Positions 9,421-17,402 of a DNA stretch of 51,232 bases are shown in pieces. Position 1 is the stretch's first letter. Each line of letters starts with the position of its first letter. Source of the DNA: Solobacterium sp. (GTDB lineage: Bacteria > Bacillota_I > Bacilli_A > Erysipelotrichales > Erysipelotrichaceae); assembly GCA_017430925.1 (NCBI GenBank), contig JAFRMA010000017.1:1-51232 (forward strand), in the 5' to 3' direction. Under the pieces are notes generated by a model that worked only from the letters and a program-made list of their open reading frames with translations, was not told where the DNA came from and ran no database searches. The translations under genes were made by a program, and so were the position numbers.

Positions 9421-10212
9421 ATGGAATCACAAAATCAGAACACAAGACATTCCGTGACATTACTCTGGTCCGGAGGATGGGACGGCACATTCCGATTACT
9501 GCAGCTGTGCCAAAATAACATTACGATTCAGCCTGTTTATGTAATCGATACAGATCGTCCAAGTATAGAAATCGAAAAGCAGAGGATCGATGAAATCTTG
9601 AAGATTTGCAGAGACAGGTTTCCCGCTGAAATCAGAGATGTGACATTCTATGATAAGAAGTGGATACTTGATGAATGTAAAGATGAACAAATATCTTCGT
9701 CTTTCCGGTATTTGAGAAAAACTTATAATCTCGGAAGCCAATATGAATGGTTTGCCCTGCTTACCAGATATCTCAATCAGAAAATGGAGTGCGGTGTCGT
9801 TCACCAGTATCACGGTAAGGTAGAAGAAGCCATTGATCATGAAGGTGCGATGGAGTTGATCCAGGGGGATTTCCTGCCCGAACGGTATCATGTTCTTCCG
9901 AAAGATGGTCAAACTAGTGTCTATGATGTCTTCGGTAATCTGATCTTTCCGATTATCCGCCTTACGAAAAAAGATGAAGAAAACATTGCCCGTGATAACG
10001 GATGGATGGATATCATGAACCTGACCTGGTTCTGTCACTCTCCGATCCACGGAGAACCTTGCGGTGTGTGCGGACCGTGTGAAGATGCGATGAATACCGG
10101 TATGGAATGGCGTCTTCCGGCTGCCGCAAAACGCCGGTATAAATACCGCAAATTCATTCGCTTTTACAAAAAAATCAAAAACCGCTTATTTAGAACGAGA
10201 AAATCAGTATGA
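9421..10212 (+). CDS. QueC-like PP-loop ATPase of unknown substrate
   Basis: 263 aa. The N terminus has the PP-loop LLWSGGWDGTF (Ser17-Thr23), the ATP pyrophosphatase signature of the QueC (7-cyano-7-deazaguanine synthase) superfamily, with Gly22 where QueC normally has Ser. A cysteine cluster at Cys205, Cys214, Cys217 and Cys220 (CGVCGPC) resembles the QueC zinc site. The C-terminal 35 residues are very basic. These proteins adenylate an acid and add ammonia or another amine. The surroundings hold none of queD, queE or queF, so true queuosine synthesis is doubtful. It overlaps the downstream permease by ATGA and has a strong AAGGAG. The pair stands on the strand opposite its neighbours. Confidence 0.75.
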   Translation: MESQNQNTRHSVTLLWSGGWDGTFRLLQLCQNNITIQPVYVIDTDRPSIEIEKQRIDEILKICRDRFPAEIRDVTFYDKKWILDECKDEQISSSFRYLRKTYNLGSQYEWFALLTRYLNQKMECGVVHQYHGKVEEAIDHEGAMELIQGDFLPERYHVLPKDGQTSVYDVFGNLIFPIIRLTKKDEENIARDNGWMDIMNLTWFCHSPIHGEPCGVCGPCEDAMNTGMEWRLPAAAKRRYKYRKFIRFYKKIKNRLFRTRKSV

Positions 10213-11621
10213 CAAAACAAAACGAAATAAAACTCGAGAAGAAACTCTCACCAGTTGATGTCTGGTCACTAGCTCTTGGATGTATCATTGGCTGGGGCGC
10301 ATTTGTAATGCCCGGAAATACGTTTTTGGTAAAAGCCGGGCCGTTGGGGACTGCGATAGCGATGACCATTGCTGCCGTCATCATGATCATTATCGCCTTT
10401 AACTACAATTATATGATCCGGAAATACCCGGTTGCCGGCGGCGAGTTTACTTTTACCAAACAGGCATTTGGAAAAACACACGCGTTTATCTGTTCCTGGT
10501 TTCTTGGATTATCCTACCTGGCGATTGTACCCCTGAATGCTACAGCGCTGGCTCTAATCGGAAGAAATCTGATGAACAATGTCTTTCAGATTGGTTTCCA
10601 CTACTCAATAGCCGGCTATGATATCTATTTCGGTGAGATATTGCTGGCGGCTTTTGCTCTGTTACTGTTCGCCTTTCTGAGTATCCGTGGCGTCAAATTC
10701 ACGGGAATATTACAAACCGGACTTGTCTTTGCATTGGTTGGTGGTGTGTTGATCATAACAGTCGCCGCCCTGTTGAATCCCAATGTTACTCTTTTTGGTA
10801 TTACTCCCGGGTTTCAGCCGGATATTCCATCATTCAGCGGAATTCTTGCGGTAGTGGCGGTAGCGCCCTGGGCATTCGTTGGCTTTGATACGATTCCTCA
10901 GGCTGCGGAAGAGTTTAACTTTTCACCTTCCAAAACTGTGTTTATCATGATTCTTTCCATTATCTTCGGCGCTGGTGTCTATATTGTTTTGAACACCGTG
11001 ACAGCTGCCGTTATCCCTGCCGGATATGCGGACTGGGCGGAATATATACGTGACCTTCCCAACTTGAATGGTATGATGAGTCTTCCGACATTCCATGCCG
11101 GATACCAGTTGTTGGGAAGCTGGGGTGTATTCTTCCTTGGATTCGCGGTAACAGGCGCAATCCTCTCCGGTATTACCGGTTTCTATATGGCAATCAGCCG
11201 TCTATTATATTCCATGGCAAAGGAAAATGTTTTACCCTCATGGTTTGGCAAACTACACACACTTTACCGGACACCCTCAAACGCAATTCTGTTCATCTTG
11301 ATCATTTCCCTGGCAGCGCCTTTTTTCGGCAGAACAGCACTTGGCTGGATCGTGGATATGTCTTCCATCGGAGCCGCAATCGGATATGGCTATACTTCCC
11401 TTTCCGCCTATAAGTTTGCTAAAGCGGAAAACAAGAAAAATATTATGGTAACAGGAATCCTGGGAACGATTCTATCGCTGGTATTTGTTGTTCTCCTTCT
11501 GGTACCAATTCCCCTGCTTAACTGTTCCTTGGGAAAAGAATCTTATATCTGTCTGATCATCTGGATCGTTCTTGGCGTACTATTCTATGCATATTCCGCA
11601 AAATCATCTTCCGGAAAATGA
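10209..11621 (+). CDS. APC-superfamily amino acid/amine permease
   Basis: 470 aa, strongly hydrophobic throughout with about 12 predicted membrane helices, the APC fold. The first helix region has the APC-type LALGCIIGWGAFVMPG. Later VAVAPWAFVGFDTIPQAAEE corresponds to the conserved helix-6 region, and SRLLYSMAKENVLPSWFGKLH is the typical cytoplasmic loop with the R-L-x-x-x-M-A-x-x pattern. Substrate cannot be told. It is translationally coupled (ATGA) to the QueC-like ATPase, which suggests that it moves the substrate or product of that enzyme. A strong terminator follows. Confidence 0.88.
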   Translation: MTKQNEIKLEKKLSPVDVWSLALGCIIGWGAFVMPGNTFLVKAGPLGTAIAMTIAAVIMIIIAFNYNYMIRKYPVAGGEFTFTKQAFGKTHAFICSWFLGLSYLAIVPLNATALALIGRNLMNNVFQIGFHYSIAGYDIYFGEILLAAFALLLFAFLSIRGVKFTGILQTGLVFALVGGVLIITVAALLNPNVTLFGITPGFQPDIPSFSGILAVVAVAPWAFVGFDTIPQAAEEFNFSPSKTVFIMILSIIFGAGVYIVLNTVTAAVIPAGYADWAEYIRDLPNLNGMMSLPTFHAGYQLLGSWGVFFLGFAVTGAILSGITGFYMAISRLLYSMAKENVLPSWFGKLHTLYRTPSNAILFILIISLAAPFFGRTALGWIVDMSSIGAAIGYGYTSLSAYKFAKAENKKNIMVTGILGTILSLVFVVLLLVPIPLLNCSLGKESYICLIIWIVLGVLFYAYSAKSSSGK

Positions 11622-11646
11622 TATCCTTAAGTTTCATCTAATAATA

Positions 11647-11686
11647 AAAATACTTGAGATTTCTACTTCTCAAGTATTTTATTATC
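11647..11686. terminator. Bidirectional terminator between convergent genes
   Basis: A perfect 13-bp stem (11647-11659 with 11668-11680, arms beginning AAAATACTTGAGA) has A-rich and T-rich flanks on both sides. It can end the plus-strand permease transcript and the minus-strand comB-like transcript. Confidence 0.9.
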
Positions 11687-11703
11687 CCACGCTGACTGCT
11701 CTT

Positions 11704-12402
11704 TCATTCTTCAAAGAATACAGCCCGGTTAATCAGTGAATTCCCTTCCTTTTCGCAATGAATAACGAAGTCAAAAATATCTCTCTTGATACACATCCAG
11801 AAGTCTCCTTCCGGGAACCGGTACTGTTCTTCCGGACGGAAGAATTTCTTTCCTTCCTGGTATCTCAGATTCAATAACCGATCATCAATATCCGTAATCG
11901 GATCATTGATAAGCAGACTGCGAAGATATTCAGCGCATAAGACATCTTCTTCCGTATCTTTCTCACCAGCCAGTCCCATAGCCACAAGAGAGACGGTTTC
12001 CGGGTTACGCTGACGGATATATTCCGCGGTAGCTTTGGCATTCACAAAGCTTCCCGCAAGGATCTCCTGCGCATGTACAGCGTGCATGATTCCCTGGGTT
12101 CCTGCGCTGGTTGAGTGGATCATCGTACGGTGCGTAAAAGATTGAGACGCCACGGAAGATGGTGAATTGCCGTAATCACAGCCTTCCACCTTGATTCCCT
12201 GCCGTTCTCCAAAGAGAAGATACTCCGGATGTGCCTGTTTCATCGCAAATGCCTGTTCCAGAGCTGCTACGGGATAGATCTTCTCTGCGCCTTGTGAAAA
12301 CAGATACGCTTCCAGGGTGAATGCCCGGAATACATCAATGATTACAGTCAGACCGGAGGCTTGCTCAGCCCCTTCCAGTAAATGCAGGATCTGTATTTTC
12401 AT
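11704..12402 (-). CDS. ComB-like 2-phosphosulfolactate phosphatase family protein
   Basis: 232 aa. It matches the ComB fold: VIIDVFRAFTLEAYLFSQGA at the N terminus, LLFGERQGIKVEGCDYGNSP, then MIHSTSAGTQGI, VNAKATAEYI and AGEKDTEEDVLCAEYL with its acidic pair. ComB removes phosphate from 2-phosphosulfolactate in coenzyme M synthesis. Homologs in bacteria that lack that pathway have unknown substrates, and nothing else here suggests sulfolactate chemistry. The ATG overlaps the second trmD stop by 4 nt, so the two are coupled. Confidence 0.8.
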   Translation of the reverse strand: MKIQILHLLEGAEQASGLTVIIDVFRAFTLEAYLFSQGAEKIYPVAALEQAFAMKQAHPEYLLFGERQGIKVEGCDYGNSPSSVASQSFTHRTMIHSTSAGTQGIMHAVHAQEILAGSFVNAKATAEYIRQRNPETVSLVAMGLAGEKDTEEDVLCAEYLRSLLINDPITDIDDRLLNLRYQEGKKFFRPEEQYRFPEGDFWMCIKRDIFDFVIHCEKEGNSLINRAVFFEE

Positions 12403-13124
12403 TCTTTTTCCTCATTTCGTATTTCTTCGAGAAGCGCTGATTCTTCTGTGGTCAGTTCTTTTCGTTCCAGCAGATCCGGACGATAACACAGAGTTCTGCG
12501 CAGGGATTCTATTAAACGCCAGATCCGGATCTTTTCGTGATTTCCGGACAGCAGCACTTCCGGCACTTCTTTTCCACGGAAGACTTTGGGGTGTGTATAT
12601 TGTGGATACTCCAGTAATCCTGACTCAAAAGATTCATCTGCCGTACTCTCTGCCCGGATCACATTTTCCTGCAGTCTGGTTACGGCATCCACAAGGACTG
12701 CCGCAGCACTCTCTCCTCCGGATAAGATATAATCCCCGACCGAGATCCATTCATCGGCAGTCTCCGCGATTCTTTCATCAATTCCTTCATAATGTCCGCA
12801 GATCAGGATCAGTTCTTCCTTCTGACTGAGTTCACGTACTTTTACCTGATTCAGGGGAGTACCCGCCGGTGTCATCAGAATCACTGTGGACCTGTCATTC
12901 CGGTACTGGTCCAGGGCAGAAAAAACCGGCTCCGGTCGCAGGATCATACCCGGACCGCCGCCGTAGGGAGAATCGTCAATATGCCGGAAAGAACCGGACG
13001 CGTATTCCCGCAGATCCGCAATATTCAGCGTCAGTTCCTTCTTCTGTATTAATCTCTGAATCAACGGATAGTGTCTCAGAGATTCCAGCATCTGCGGAAA
13101 GATCGTCAGTATTGTGATAATCAT
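12399..13124 (-). CDS. trmD: Second tRNA (guanine-37-N1)-methyltransferase TrmD paralog
   Basis: 241 aa, full length for TrmD. SPOUT-knot motifs are present: DDSPYGGGPGM (residues 50-60), LICGHYEGIDER (108-118) and SVGDYILSGGE (128-138). The catalytic loop has Arg150 and then TADESF, where most TrmDs have an Asp directly before Ser-Phe; here that position is Glu164, with Asp163 before it. The usual Pro-Gly-Val after the Arg is ENVI. It is clearly divergent from the first trmD 0.9 kb upstream. The start overlaps the unknown gene by ATGA and the stop overlaps the comB-like gene by 4 nt. No decay is visible, so it is presumably functional. Confidence 0.9.
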   Translation of the reverse strand: MIITILTIFPQMLESLRHYPLIQRLIQKKELTLNIADLREYASGSFRHIDDSPYGGGPGMILRPEPVFSALDQYRNDRSTVILMTPAGTPLNQVKVRELSQKEELILICGHYEGIDERIAETADEWISVGDYILSGGESAAAVLVDAVTRLQENVIRAESTADESFESGLLEYPQYTHPKVFRGKEVPEVLLSGNHEKIRIWRLIESLRRTLCYRPDLLERKELTTEESALLEEIRNEEKE

Positions 13125-14011
13125 TGGTTATCCTGTGCTTTTGCATGGCTGAGTTCCAGCATATCCAGCAGGTCTTTCGTACTTAGCGGTTCAATCATCT
13201 TATGCCCGGCATCGTAGTATTTTGTCTTACTGCGCGGCAGGACGACATTCAGGTCATCGAAGCGTATGGTACCCAGTACTTTTGACGTATTGGAATCATA
13301 CAGGGAGATCAGCCAGTGATCCACACGGACCTTGTCTTTCTGATCATACATGGTAAAAGGAATACCTGGTTTGTCCGGGAAGATGATCGGTACGCCGGCA
13401 GGCAGAAAATACGTTCCTGTACTCTGCTGTACGCGCACTTCCGGTTCCGCTATGTAGTAGGTTTTATTCTGCAGTTCGTGCATCCACTGCCCGAACGCTT
13501 CCGCATCTCTGCAGTACCCGATTTGTCCGGCTTCCTTACTTCCCAGCACCAGTCTGTGCATGGCGCAGCTCAGGGACAGGTTACCGGAGCCTCCTAGTAC
13601 CTGAGGCAAGAGTTCATTTAACAGACGCACATTCTGTCTCTGAACCTCTTCTTCCTTCTCATCCAGACGGCTTAAAGAGAAATGATTCCCATTGATTTCC
13701 ACACTTCCGGTCCAGTATTCTCCTGCCCGGTGAACTAATTGAAACAATTCGTGGATTTCTTCTGTATTTGCAGGTAACGGAAGCAGAATCTTGAGTTCCG
13801 TTTCGTTGTCTTTATCCCAGTTTGTGCGTATGCCTCTGCCGATCTTGTCTTCACGATAAAGAACCAGCATATTCCGTGCTGTCTTGTTCTTTACCAGATG
13901 ATCGCGGCTGAAATACCCATAATGAAGGGTATCACCGGTCATCAATTGTAAAGGAATACTTCTCGGGAATTTGGTGATCTGTGTCAGAACAACATTGACT
14001 TCCGTATTCAT
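13121..14011 (-). CDS. Unrecognised cytoplasmic protein between the two trmD genes
   Basis: 296 aa, no signal peptide and no membrane helix. I do not recognise it with confidence; the overall look (a charged N-terminal half with ILLPLPANTEEIHELFQLVHRAGEYW, a C-terminal beta-rich half with GTYFLPAGVPIIFPDKPG) recalls Bacillota DUF4299-type proteins, a weak memory-based match. A polar linker of Glu/Gln (about residues 118-128) separates the halves. The ATG is preceded by AGAGGTACATGA. It is first in a coupled three-gene module with the second trmD and the comB-like gene and probably has its own extended -10 promoter. Confidence 0.7.
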   Translation of the reverse strand: MNTEVNVVLTQITKFPRSIPLQLMTGDTLHYGYFSRDHLVKNKTARNMLVLYREDKIGRGIRTNWDKDNETELKILLPLPANTEEIHELFQLVHRAGEYWTGSVEINGNHFSLSRLDEKEEEVQRQNVRLLNELLPQVLGGSGNLSLSCAMHRLVLGSKEAGQIGYCRDAEAFGQWMHELQNKTYYIAEPEVRVQQSTGTYFLPAGVPIIFPDKPGIPFTMYDQKDKVRVDHWLISLYDSNTSKVLGTIRFDDLNVVLPRSKTKYYDAGHKMIEPLSTKDLLDMLELSHAKAQDNQ

Positions 14012-14028
14012 TCATGTACCTCTGTTAT

Positions 14029-14041
14029 TGGTATGATACCA
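14029..14041 (-). promoter_or_regulatory. Extended -10 promoter inside a palindrome before the extra trmD module
   Basis: On the minus strand TATGGTATCAT gives TGG plus the -10 box TATCAT; no convincing -35 is visible. The box sits in the 13-bp palindrome TGGTATGATACCA (14029-14041), which could bind a repressor. It would drive the unknown gene, the second trmD and the comB-like gene independently of rimM-trmD. Confidence 0.45.
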
Positions 14042-14062
14042 TATTCCGATACTTCTCAAAGA

Positions 14063-14788
14063 TTATTTTTGTTCAGGATCATCCCACTGATCCAGAAGTT
14101 TTTTTTCTTCCTTGGTCAGGTGATGTTTTTCAAAAAGATCAGGACGTATTTCCCTGGTTTTGAGCAGAGATTGAAGCAGGCGCCATTTCCGGATATTCTC
14201 ATGATGACCGGACAATAAGATCTCCGGTACAGGATGTCCGTCATAGACTGCAGGCTGGGTATACTGCGGGTATTCCAGAAGTTCCTGATCAAAGGATTCT
14301 TCATCTGTAGATTCATTGGCAATCACACCCTGACATAAACGGATCACACTGTCCGCAATGACCATGGAAGCCAGTTCCCCGCCGGTCAGCACATAATCTC
14401 CGATGGACAGACACTCATCCACGTATTCTTCCACACGCGCGTCTATTCCTTCATAATGACCGCACAGAAAGATCAAATGATCATATTGTGTCAGCTGCCG
14501 GGCCTTCTTCTGGGTATAGACGTTCCCCCGGGGATTCATCATCATACAATAGCTTTCCGGTGTGCGGACACTGTTCAGGGCATCGATGACCGGCTGGCAT
14601 TTCATCACCATCCCGGCGCCTCCGCCAAACGGGGTATCATCCACATGTCTGTACTTATCCAACGCGAAATCACGGATCTGCACAAAATCCACCTGGACCT
14701 TCCCCTGTTCAACACTTCTGCCGATGATCGATGTATGGGTGAAGTTCTCATACATCTCCGGGAACAGCGTCACAAACGTGATTCTCAT
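14063..14788 (-). CDS. trmD: tRNA (guanine-37-N1)-methyltransferase
   Basis: Methylates G37 next to the anticodon with S-adenosylmethionine, preventing +1 frameshifts. 241 aa. Motifs: DDTPFGGGAGM (50-60), FLCGHYEGIDAR (107-118), SIGDYVLTGGE (128-138), Arg150 and LLSGHHENIRKWR. It starts with an ATGA overlap on rimM, the standard arrangement, so this is the ancestral copy. In the catalytic loop the residue before Ser165-Phe166 is Glu164 rather than Asp, and the loop is one residue shorter than in Escherichia coli or Bacillus. The second trmD shares both features. Confidence 0.96.
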   Translation of the reverse strand: MRITFVTLFPEMYENFTHTSIIGRSVEQGKVQVDFVQIRDFALDKYRHVDDTPFGGGAGMVMKCQPVIDALNSVRTPESYCMMMNPRGNVYTQKKARQLTQYDHLIFLCGHYEGIDARVEEYVDECLSIGDYVLTGGELASMVIADSVIRLCQGVIANESTDEESFDQELLEYPQYTQPAVYDGHPVPEILLSGHHENIRKWRLLQSLLKTREIRPDLFEKHHLTKEEKKLLDQWDDPEQK

Positions 14789-15294
14789 AACAATCCTTCG
14801 ATCACATGGACCGTGATCACACCTTTTTCATCATCAATGTCCGTGATAAATTCCGGAACGTAAGGAATCAGTGCATCCTTCATTCCTTCTCTTTCCACCC
14901 GCAGATTATTCTGGGCACCGCGGGTTTCTTCCACATCGATCACGGTTCCGATCAGGTTACCCTCTTCATCTTTCACCGTCATCCCGATCAGTTCATCCAC
15001 GTAGTATTCCCCTTCCGGAAGATCCTGTCTGTCACTATCCGCGATCAGGATCTCACAAGTTTTGTATTTCTCTACCAGGTTGATATCCTGCAGACCTTCA
15101 AACGCCACCAGCGCATAGCCTTTATGTACTCTGTAGGAAACCGGATGGACCTCAATCAGTTCATCCTGATAGTCGATGTAGACCGTACTGCCTTTCGCAT
15201 AACGGATCTCATCAAAATCAGACCAGCTCTCGATCTTCAGTTCTCCTTTTAAGCCATGTGTATTGACGATCTTACCGATAGCTATATACTCCAT
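14785..15294 (-). CDS. rimM: 16S rRNA processing protein RimM
   Basis: Assists maturation of the 30S head by binding S19. 169 aa from the ATG at 15294, chosen because AAGGAGA precedes it (MEYIAIGKIVNTHGLKGELK). The upstream codons of the open frame overlap a terminator. N-terminal RimM barrel with IGKIVNTHGLKGELKI, C-terminal PRC barrel with YYVDELIGMTVKDEEG and IPYVPEFITDID. Its stop overlaps the trmD start (ATGA). Confidence 0.95.
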   Translation of the reverse strand: MEYIAIGKIVNTHGLKGELKIESWSDFDEIRYAKGSTVYIDYQDELIEVHPVSYRVHKGYALVAFEGLQDINLVEKYKTCEILIADSDRQDLPEGEYYVDELIGMTVKDEEGNLIGTVIDVEETRGAQNNLRVEREGMKDALIPYVPEFITDIDDEKGVITVHVIEGLL

Positions 15295-15309
15295 ATACTC
15301 TCCTTTCTG

Positions 15310-15335
15310 AGAAAAAAGGATGCATAAATGCACCC
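15310..15335 (-). terminator. Intrinsic terminator between khpA and rimM
   Basis: On the minus strand GGGTGCAT, loop TT, ATGCATCC form an 8-bp stem with one G-U pair, followed at once by six T and then CTC. It lies directly after the khpA stop codon and just before the rimM ribosome-binding site. I see no promoter between it and rimM, so rimM-trmD probably depends on partial readthrough. Confidence 0.75.
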
Positions 15336-15584
15336 TCAGACTTTCTCAAATTTGATCGTTACTCTCTTATCTTCCGCATGTGAAGCCACCATCATGACTT
15401 GACGCAAAGCCGAAGCCATCGTTCCTTTACGACCGATCAGTCTGGCAATATCTTCATCTTTCGCATAGACATAGAGTATAACTTCTCTATGATTATCCGC
15501 CGGCATTTCCTTGACTTCAAGATTTGCCTTGTCTTCGACAAGTGGTTCAATCAGATCAAATAATACTCTATCCAACGCTGCCAT
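15336..15584 (-). CDS. khpA: KH-domain RNA-binding protein KhpA
   Basis: Small KH protein (82 aa) that with KhpB (EloR/Jag) binds RNA and influences cell elongation in Bacillota. Its single KH domain has the Ile-Gly-Arg-Lys-Gly loop (GxxG) near residue 50 followed by the helix ALRQVMMVASHA. It begins 2 nt after the rpsP stop with no clear Shine-Dalgarno of its own, so it is likely translated by reinitiation. Position between rpsP and rimM is the standard one (ylqC). Confidence 0.93.
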   Translation of the reverse strand: MAALDRVLFDLIEPLVEDKANLEVKEMPADNHREVILYVYAKDEDIARLIGRKGTMASALRQVMMVASHAEDKRVTIKFEKV

Positions 15585-15586
15585 AC

Positions 15587-15865
15587 TTATTTTTTACTAG
15601 CCTTTTTCTCTTCGTGATATCTCTTCAGAACGCCTTCCTGAGAAAGGATCGTACGAACAGTATCCGTAGGCTGAGCACCATTCTTAAGCCATTCCAGAGC
15701 TTTCTCCGCATCCAGATGAACTTCTGCAGGCTGTGCTGTAGGGTTGAAATAACCCAAAGTATCAATTACACGTCCGTCTCTCGGAGAACGTGAATCTGCC
15801 GCAACGATACGATATCTCGGTGCTTTCTTCGCACCCATTCTTGTTAATCTTAATTTAACTGCCAT
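15587..15865 (-). CDS. rpsP: 30S ribosomal protein S16
   Basis: 92 aa from the ATG at 15865, preceded by AAGGAGAAAAATATT. Typical start [20 protein letters not shown], then the [20 protein letters not shown] motif and the [12 protein letters not shown] segment, ending in a Lys-rich tail. First gene of the rpsP-khpA-(terminator)-rimM-trmD transcript, with its own consensus promoter immediately upstream. Confidence 0.98.
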   Translation of the reverse strand: MAVKLRLTRMGAKKAPRYRIVAADSRSPRDGRVIDTLGYFNPTAQPAEVHLDAEKALEWLKNGAQPTDTVRTILSQEGVLKRYHEEKKASKK

Positions 15866-15889
15866 AATATTTTTCTCCTTACCAGAGAT

Positions 15890-15933
15890 ATTATTCACAC
15901 TTTATCACTATCTGTCAAGTATTTTATCTTGAC
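15890..15933 (-). promoter_or_regulatory. rpsP promoter with overlapping inverted repeat
   Basis: -35 TTGACA (15918-15913), 17-nt spacer, -10 AATAAT (15895-15890) preceded by TGTG. GTCAAG (15914-15919) and CTTGAC (15928-15933) form an inverted repeat with an 8-nt gap overlapping the -35. It has no T tract, so it is more likely an operator or chance symmetry than a terminator for ffh. Confidence 0.7.
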
Positions 15934-15936
15934 ACT

Positions 15937-17334
15937 TTAATTTCTTCTTCTGGAAGCGTTGAGCTGATCCAGCTGTTTCTGCGCATCTTCCATCATCTTC
16001 ATGGCTTTCTCTTCATCCAGCTGACCATTCTTTGTCATACTCCCCATCATATCCATGGCTTTCTTTGTCTTTTCCCACTGCTTGAGGAGCTTATTGACAT
16101 CGTTAACTGTTGTTCCGGAACCGGCTGCGATTCTCTTCTTCATCGTACTGCGGATTCTTTCCGGATGTCTGCGTTCTGCCAGCGTCATGGACTGGATCAT
16201 CGCCTTTGTGCGCTTCATACTGTCAGTCGCCTCATTCTCGTTGATCAGGTCAGAATACTGCGAATATCCCGGCAGCATACGAAGAATGCCTCCTAACGGA
16301 CCAAGTTTCTGCATCTGTTCGAGTTGTTTCAGCATATCATCCATGTCAAACTGTCCGGACAGCATACGCTGGGCAGCTCTCTCCGCCTCTTCCAGGTCCA
16401 TCTTCTCCTGCGCGCGTTCAACCAGGGAGACCACGTCACCCATACCGAGAATACGGTCTGCCATACGTTCCGGATAGAAGATATCCATGTCTTCGATCTT
16501 TTCGCCTTCACCGACAAATTTGATCGGCACATTGGTGATCTTACGTACGGATAAAACACCACCGCCCCGGCTGTCACCATCAAACTTCGTAACAACCAGT
16601 CCTGTAAGAGGCAGCTGCTCAGAGAAGGAACGTGCTACGTTGACGATATCCTGACCGGTCATCGCATCAACCGTAAGCAGAATATCATCCGGATGAACAA
16701 GTGTTTCAATGTCGCTTAATTCCTGCATGAGTTCTTCATCGATATGAAGACGGCCTGCAGTATCGATGAATACCGTATCATACCCCTGTTCACGGGCATA
16801 CTGCATACCCTGACGCACAGTTTCCACCGCATTGACACCCGTACCAAGAGAGAATGTTTCGATACCAAGTTCATTGCCCAATGTCTTCAGCTGATCGATT
16901 GCCGCAGGACGGATCACGTCAGCCGCGATAAACATCGGATTCCTGTTGTATTTATTGAGACAGATGCGGGCAATCTTCGCCACACTGGTCGTTTTACCGG
17001 TACCCTGAAGACCAACCAGCATGATCACAGTGATCCCGCTTTCCTTGAAATTCAGTTCCGCCTGGTTGTCTCCAAGCAGGGAAATGATCTCGTCATGTAC
17101 GATCTTGACAAGCATCTCTCCCGGTTCAACACTGTTGATGACATCTTCACCACGTGCTTTATTCCGTACATCGTCCAGGAATTCCTTGACGATCCGGTAG
17201 TTTACATCCGCTTCCAAAAGTGCCAGACGCACCTCTTTCAGCATATCCTCCATATTCGCATCGGTCAGTTTTCCTTTACCGATAATATTACGCATTGATT
17301 TATTCAAACGTTCACTTAAGGAATCAAAAGCCAT
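15937..17334 (-). CDS. ffh: Signal recognition particle protein Ffh (SRP54)
   Basis: GTPase that with SRP RNA targets ribosomes making membrane proteins. 465 aa from the ATG at 17334, which has GAGAGGTGATT upstream; a further in-frame start 5 codons earlier is less likely. N domain (1-85), G domain with GLQGTGKTTSVAKIA near residue 105, DTAGRLHID, TKFDGDSRGGG and the GMGDVVSLVERAQ linker. The Met-rich M domain spans about 325-450. Downstream lies the rpsP operon. The usual ylxM partner upstream is absent and replaced by a MarR gene. Confidence 0.98.
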   Translation of the reverse strand: MAFDSLSERLNKSMRNIIGKGKLTDANMEDMLKEVRLALLEADVNYRIVKEFLDDVRNKARGEDVINSVEPGEMLVKIVHDEIISLLGDNQAELNFKESGITVIMLVGLQGTGKTTSVAKIARICLNKYNRNPMFIAADVIRPAAIDQLKTLGNELGIETFSLGTGVNAVETVRQGMQYAREQGYDTVFIDTAGRLHIDEELMQELSDIETLVHPDDILLTVDAMTGQDIVNVARSFSEQLPLTGLVVTKFDGDSRGGGVLSVRKITNVPIKFVGEGEKIEDMDIFYPERMADRILGMGDVVSLVERAQEKMDLEEAERAAQRMLSGQFDMDDMLKQLEQMQKLGPLGGILRMLPGYSQYSDLINENEATDSMKRTKAMIQSMTLAERRHPERIRSTMKKRIAAGSGTTVNDVNKLLKQWEKTKKAMDMMGSMTKNGQLDEEKAMKMMEDAQKQLDQLNASRRRN

Positions 17335-17367
17335 ACAATCACCTCTCAACTAATGTATTTTACCATA

Positions 17368-17396
17368 GAAAAAGCTGTATTTCTTACAATACAGCC
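17368..17396 (-). terminator. Terminator after the MarR gene
   Basis: On the minus strand GCTGTATT, loop of 6, AATACAGC, then TTTTTC. Just beyond it TGGTAAAAT resembles an extended -10 for ffh. Confidence 0.85.
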
Positions 17397-17402
17397 AAAT
17401 CC

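Noticed and set aside
9421..10212. True QueC for queuosine synthesis
   Set aside because: The PP-loop has Gly for the conserved Ser and no queD, queE, queF or transport gene for queuosine precursors lies beside it; only superfamily membership is supported.
15914..15933. ffh terminator
   Set aside because: The inverted repeat GTCAAG/CTTGAC lacks a T tract and overlaps the rpsP -35, so a promoter-associated symmetry is more likely.
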